Of a stretch of 48,366 nucleotides of DNA, positions 44,231-48,366 are shown piece by piece. The notes below the pieces were generated by a model. The model made no database searches and was not told the DNA's origin. It saw only the letters and a list, made by a program, of their open reading frames with translations. Each line of letters opens with the position of its first letter. The first letter of the stretch is position 1. This DNA is from an uncultured Actinomycetes bacterium. GTDB taxonomy: Bacteria; Actinomycetota; Actinomycetes; Nanopelagicales; Nanopelagicaceae. The position numbers were made by a program, and so were the translations under genes. The stretch covers positions 1 to 48,366 of the forward strand of contig CAIZKO010000076.1 in NCBI GenBank assembly GCA_903933585.1, read 5' to 3'.

Positions 44231-44792
44231 ACTTTCTCCTCTGATCGGATAGGGCAATTCGTGAATAATCTACTGCAGCTAGAAGGTACAACCCTATCCC
44301 CCATATCGCAAACCCCCACCCAAATGAATGAGCGAATTCACCCCAGCCACTTGCGCTGCTGAGTAAGAGGAATGGAAAGGCATACAAAAGGTTAAAGGTG
44401 GCCGCCTTGCCGAGAAAGGTGACGGAGAATACTTTCCCACTTCTCTTTCTATAGGAAGCGAGCAGCAAAACCATATAAATATCGCGCGCGGCAAGAACTG
44501 CCACCATCCACCAAGGAATGTAATGCTTGAGCGCTAATCCGATAACGGTCGCAGCAATGTAAAGGCGATCTATCGTCGGATCCATGGCGGCACCTAATTT
44601 TGATTCCTGGTGTAGCCAGCGAGCAACTTTCCCATCAAAGTAATCGGTGGCGGCCCCGAGGGCAAGGACGATATAGCTCCAACCCTTGAGATTCTCACCA
44701 AGAAGGAGCCAGAGGAAGAGCGGAATCCCAAATGCGCGGATCAGGGTCAACCCATTAGGAATTGTTAGAACTTCCCGGCGCGTAATCTGCAT
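44223..44792 (-). CDS. pgsA: CDP-alcohol phosphatidyltransferase family protein
   Basis: LALGAATDYFDGKVARWLHQESKLGAAMDPTIDRL matches the CDP-alcohol phosphatidyltransferase DG..AR...G..D..D motif. Confidence 0.9.
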   Translation of the reverse strand: MQITRREVLTIPNGLTLIRAFGIPLFLWLLLGENLKGWSYIVLALGAATDYFDGKVARWLHQESKLGAAMDPTIDRLYIAATVIGLALKHYIPWWMVAVLAARDIYMVLLLASYRKRSGKVFSVTFLGKAATFNLLYAFPFLLLSSASGWGEFAHSFGWGFAIWGIGLYLLAAVDYSRIALSDQRRKYV

Positions 44793-46769
44793 TTAGTACT
44801 TTCTTTCTTCCCGTTCCCGGACCTTGATCGATACCTCAACCGGGGTACCTTCAAAGCCAAATTCTTCACGGAGACGACGTTCAATAAACCTACGGTAACT
44901 CGGCTCAACCCATTCGCTAGAGAAGACTACGAATTTCGGTGGGGCGATTGTCGCCTGGGTGGCGAATCGAATCTTCGGCTGCTTTCCGCCGCGCACAGGA
45001 GGTGGAGTTGCGGATACGAGAGCGCCTAGGAAGGCGTTGAGTTTTGCTGTTGGGACACGCTTCTCCCAACTTCGCAACGCTGTGCGTAGCGCCGGTGCTA
45101 GTCGATCTCTGTGCCAACCAGTTTTGGCCGAAAGGTTTACTCGCTGCGCCCATGGGTAACGTTCTAGATTGCGCTCTAACTCCTTGTCGAGTTGCTCCCG
45201 ACGTTCATCATCCACGACATCCCACTTATTCATAACGAGGACCATGGCACGGCCCGCCTCTTCCGCCATCGTGACAATGCGTAGATCCTGCTCGGTGAGT
45301 GGAAGCGATGCATCAATGACTATGACTGCGACTTCCGCGCGATCAAGAGCCGCCGCTGTTCTCAAACTTGCGTAGTAGTCAGTGCCGCTATCGTGAATTG
45401 CGCGCTTGCGAATACCAGCGGTATCGATGAAACGCCAGGTATCCCCTCCAAGTTCGATAAGTTCATCGACGGGATCTCGAGTTGTCCCTGCGACATCATC
45501 AACGAGTACTCGTGATTCTCCGGCAAGTGCATTGAGGAGGCTAGATTTTCCAACGTTTGGGCGTCCGACGATCGCGATGCGACGAAATCCATCATCGGGA
45601 AGTTCCGAACCAACTTCGGGTAACTCTTGTACAAGGTAATCCAAAAGATCGCCAGAACCACGACCGTGGAGCGCCGAGACGAAGCGCGGCTCCCCCAAAC
45701 CTAAATTCCAGAGAGCGTGTGCGTTCTGCTCTTCGTTCAATCCATCGACCTTATTAGCAACCAAGATCGTCTTCTTCTTCGACCTACGGAGAAGTGCGAG
45801 GAGTGAGGAATCTTCATCGAGTGCTCCAACTTGGGCATCTACGACAAAGAGCACGACATCGGCTTCAGCGATCGCCATCTCAGCACCGGCGGTAATCTTC
45901 TCGGAGATGCCCTCAGGCTTTACCTCCCAGCCTCCAGTGTCGATCAATACGAAAGTTCTGCCATTCCACTCTGCCTCGTACTTAACGCGGTCACGTGTAA
46001 CGCCCGGAGTATCTTCAACAATCGCTTCACGGCGACCGATGATTCGATTCACCAGGGTCGACTTCCCAACATTGGGACGGCCGATTATGGCTACCTTCGG
46101 CAGCCCTAAGAGCGAACGTTCCTTGGCCCATTGCCAAATCACATCTACAACCTCTGGGAGGTCGAGCAAAGTGGAGTCGATTTCTAAAGCGTCATCTGCC
46201 ATTCGTAACGGTGAAATCTTTCGAGTCGAATCGATCAGATCCCGATCTTGAAGCGACGCAGACACCTCATCGGTAGATGTGGGGTCGGCTAACTCCCGCT
46301 CGCGGCGTAAGGCGCGTTGCTGCAGATCGGCATAGAGGAAGATCTTTAAGGGGGCGTGAGGGGCTACGACAGTTCCAATATCTCGGCCTTCGACGACAAT
46401 TCCATGCGGGGCATCATCGATGAACCTCTGTTGGATACCCAGTAAATAAGCACGCACCTCGGGGTATGCAGCGATGATTGAAACCTGATCCGTTACTCGT
46501 GCTGAACGAATATCGGCGGTGATATCCATCTCTCCGACAAAGATTCGAGGCTCAATAGGATCTCCGTTGAAAACTATCTCCTCCTGGCGAGCGCGCTCAA
46601 CCAACTCCTCTGGATCCGTTATCCCTTCTCTAAGGGCAAACCAAGTCACTGCGCGATATAGCGCTCCGGTATCGAGGTACTGCCAATTGGCGCGTTGAGC
46701 TACAGCGCGGGCGGTGGATGACTTACCTGATCCACTGGGACCATCTATTGCTATTACGACGGTCGACAT
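44793..46769 (-). CDS. cmk-der: Bifunctional cytidylate kinase / GTPase Der fusion
   Basis: N-terminal [19 protein letters not shown]...[12 protein letters not shown]...[11 protein letters not shown]-terminal two G domains [14 protein letters not shown] and [14 protein letters not shown] plus KH-like tail; single 658-aa frame. Confidence 0.95.
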   Translation of the reverse strand: MSTVVIAIDGPSGSGKSSTARAVAQRANWQYLDTGALYRAVTWFALREGITDPEELVERARQEEIVFNGDPIEPRIFVGEMDITADIRSARVTDQVSIIAAYPEVRAYLLGIQQRFIDDAPHGIVVEGRDIGTVVAPHAPLKIFLYADLQQRALRRERELADPTSTDEVSASLQDRDLIDSTRKISPLRMADDALEIDSTLLDLPEVVDVIWQWAKERSLLGLPKVAIIGRPNVGKSTLVNRIIGRREAIVEDTPGVTRDRVKYEAEWNGRTFVLIDTGGWEVKPEGISEKITAGAEMAIAEADVVLFVVDAQVGALDEDSSLLALLRRSKKKTILVANKVDGLNEEQNAHALWNLGLGEPRFVSALHGRGSGDLLDYLVQELPEVGSELPDDGFRRIAIVGRPNVGKSSLLNALAGESRVLVDDVAGTTRDPVDELIELGGDTWRFIDTAGIRKRAIHDSGTDYYASLRTAAALDRAEVAVIVIDASLPLTEQDLRIVTMAEEAGRAMVLVMNKWDVVDDERREQLDKELERNLERYPWAQRVNLSAKTGWHRDRLAPALRTALRSWEKRVPTAKLNAFLGALVSATPPPVRGGKQPKIRFATQATIAPPKFVVFSSEWVEPSYRRFIERRLREEFGFEGTPVEVSIKVREREERKY

Positions 46770-46807
46770 ATGAGAACCTTAACGCTTAATGCGTGCGCTG
46801 GATTTCC

Positions 46808-47884
46808 TCAGCCGATCGATTCACGGGGTGGGTGCACCCGCCAGCCATCTTTGATTAATTGCGCAAATACTTTCTCTGAATCCACCTTCGAGAGAGCCAG
46901 GGTGACGAGGCCACTATCCTGACCCGGAGTATGTTCAATAGTTAAATCCTCGACGTTGGCTGCGACCAAGGCGCAGGCATCAAATATCTTCGCTAACTGC
47001 CCTGGCTTATCTGCGATGATAATCGGCAGATACCAGTAGTCACGCTTCTTACCTCCATGCTTGCCCGGAATTCGAGCGTGATTTTCGCGCCCGAGCGCGA
47101 GGATCTCTTGAGTCTTGCGGAGGTCATCATTTTGTAGAGAAGTCGATAAATCTTCAAGGTGCTTTGATAATATATTCAAAAACTCGACAACAGCGGAACT
47201 GTTGGCGTGGAGGAGCTCTGACCAGAGCTCTGAATTCGAGGCGGCCAAGCGAGAGACATCTTTTAGCCCTTGTCCCGCCAATCCAATGTCGCGGTCGGAG
47301 ATATCGATAAGAGTCGCCGAAAGGAGCGAGCTCATGATCTGGGGCAGGTGCGAAATCCCGGCGATAGCCTGATCGTGCTCCTTCGCGCTGAGAATTACTT
47401 TCTTACCTCCGAGAGCGTTAATAATCTCCAAGGCACTCGCTACCGCCAACTCCGAAGAGTTGATGGTCGGCGTATAAATCCAGATCCGCCCCTCAAAGAG
47501 GTCACCACGCGCCGCTAGAGCGCCTGAGATCTCCCGCCCCGCCATCGGGTGGGTAGCACAGAATCTTGAAGAAATATCTGGAAACTGCTCTATCTCAGCG
47601 ACAACTTCAGACTTTAATCCCCCAATATCCATAACTATTGCTTGAGGGTAGCGAGTTGCGAAGCCCTTCACGAGCGTCGAAATGCTAGAGATGGGGGTAG
47701 CAATGACTACCACTTCGGGATTTGGCCCCTCTCCCACCTGCCCGATCAAAGATTGCGCTATCTCCTCTGCCCGTGGGTCCTCATCTTCAATTGCAATCTG
47801 GTATCCAGCACCTTTAAGCCCGAGCGCCATCGAGGTGCCTATAAGTCCCGCTCCAACCACTCGAACCTGGGTAAATGTCCGCAC
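46808..47884 (-). CDS. tyrA: Prephenate dehydrogenase with C-terminal ACT-like domain
   Basis: VRVVGAGLIGTSMALGLKGAGY, THPMAGREISGA, SHLPQIMSSLL. Confidence 0.93.
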   Translation of the reverse strand: MRTFTQVRVVGAGLIGTSMALGLKGAGYQIAIEDEDPRAEEIAQSLIGQVGEGPNPEVVVIATPISSISTLVKGFATRYPQAIVMDIGGLKSEVVAEIEQFPDISSRFCATHPMAGREISGALAARGDLFEGRIWIYTPTINSSELAVASALEIINALGGKKVILSAKEHDQAIAGISHLPQIMSSLLSATLIDISDRDIGLAGQGLKDVSRLAASNSELWSELLHANSSAVVEFLNILSKHLEDLSTSLQNDDLRKTQEILALGRENHARIPGKHGGKKRDYWYLPIIIADKPGQLAKIFDACALVAANVEDLTIEHTPGQDSGLVTLALSKVDSEKVFAQLIKDGWRVHPPRESIG

Positions 47885-48246
47885 TATTGCGCTATATCCC
47901 GGCGAAGAACTTCAGCCCCACGCTTATAAATATGCTTCATCTCTCCATGTGAGAGTTGGGAATAGGTGTGAATCATTACCCGGACCACGCGTGGGAGCGC
48001 TCCTGCTACGGGTATCTCTTGGGCGCACATCAGCGGAATATCCCCTAAATCGAGCTTTCGCGCGGCGGCGGCAGGAAAGTCACAAACCAGGTCCGGGGTT
48101 GATGTGAATAGGATCGAGATGAGGTCGGCTTTGACTATTCCATTCTTCTCAAAGAGCTCAGCCAAAAGTTCCGTCACTGCCTCAGCCATCTCCTGCGGAT
48201 CATCAAACCGCAATTGTGTGGCTCCGCGAATCGCTCGAACTTTCAT
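47884..48246 (-). CDS. aroH: Chorismate mutase, AroH type
   Basis: VRAIRGATQLRFDDPQEMAEAVTELL, SILFTSTPDLVCDFPAAAAR; precedes tyrA with 1-nt overlap. Confidence 0.94.
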   Translation of the reverse strand: MKVRAIRGATQLRFDDPQEMAEAVTELLAELFEKNGIVKADLISILFTSTPDLVCDFPAAAARKLDLGDIPLMCAQEIPVAGALPRVVRVMIHTYSQLSHGEMKHIYKRGAEVLRRDIAQ

Positions 48247-48366
48247 ATCCCCAGCCTACAGTTTCCCAGAGGCAGCGCGTTGGCGACTCACGCATTGACG
48301 CTATGGCAATTCATTAATTATTTGATTTATCTATATATTGCTACTTCTGATTATCAACTTTTAGAA

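Overview
48.4 kb of densely packed actinobacterial chromosome with mostly housekeeping genes. Very short or overlapping gene junctions suggest a streamlined genome, possibly related to freshwater Nanopelagicales/acI; that placement is inference. Left to right: (1) a long + strand run pyrC(partial)-carAB-pyrK-pyrD-pyrF-[mIHF+gmk fusion]-rpoZ-coaBC-metK-priA-def-fmt-rsmB-rpe; (2) an FMN riboswitch upstream of a PnuC-type (RibM/PnuX-like) transporter, then hisE-hisG; (3) serB with its ACT domain on a separate ORF, an ABC ATPase, a UppP variant, DUF554, a Zn-alcohol dehydrogenase, tRNA-Leu(GAG), an M20 peptidase and an aldo/keto reductase; (4) histidine phosphatase-DUF3090-SCO1664-family kinase-like protein-mshC-HAD-trmI; (5) an FKBP PPIase, pafB-pafC-tatA-tatC-DGK-helY-exonuclease-polyprenol-P-mannose synthase; (6) on the - strand, aroH-tyrA-cmk/der fusion-pgsA-gcvH-FHA(GarA-like)-MerR-DUF151-MerR-gcvP. 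No mobile elements, CRISPR arrays, phage genes or obvious defence islands were seen. The most interesting signals are two apparent precise losses from otherwise conserved actinobacterial loci (the Pup-proteasome block between trmI and FKBP/pafBC, and the riboflavin biosynthesis genes downstream of the FMN riboswitch), the mIHF-guanylate kinase fusion, the in-frame amber codon splitting ACT from SerB, and a poorly characterised phosphatase/DUF3090/kinase-like cassette next to mshC.
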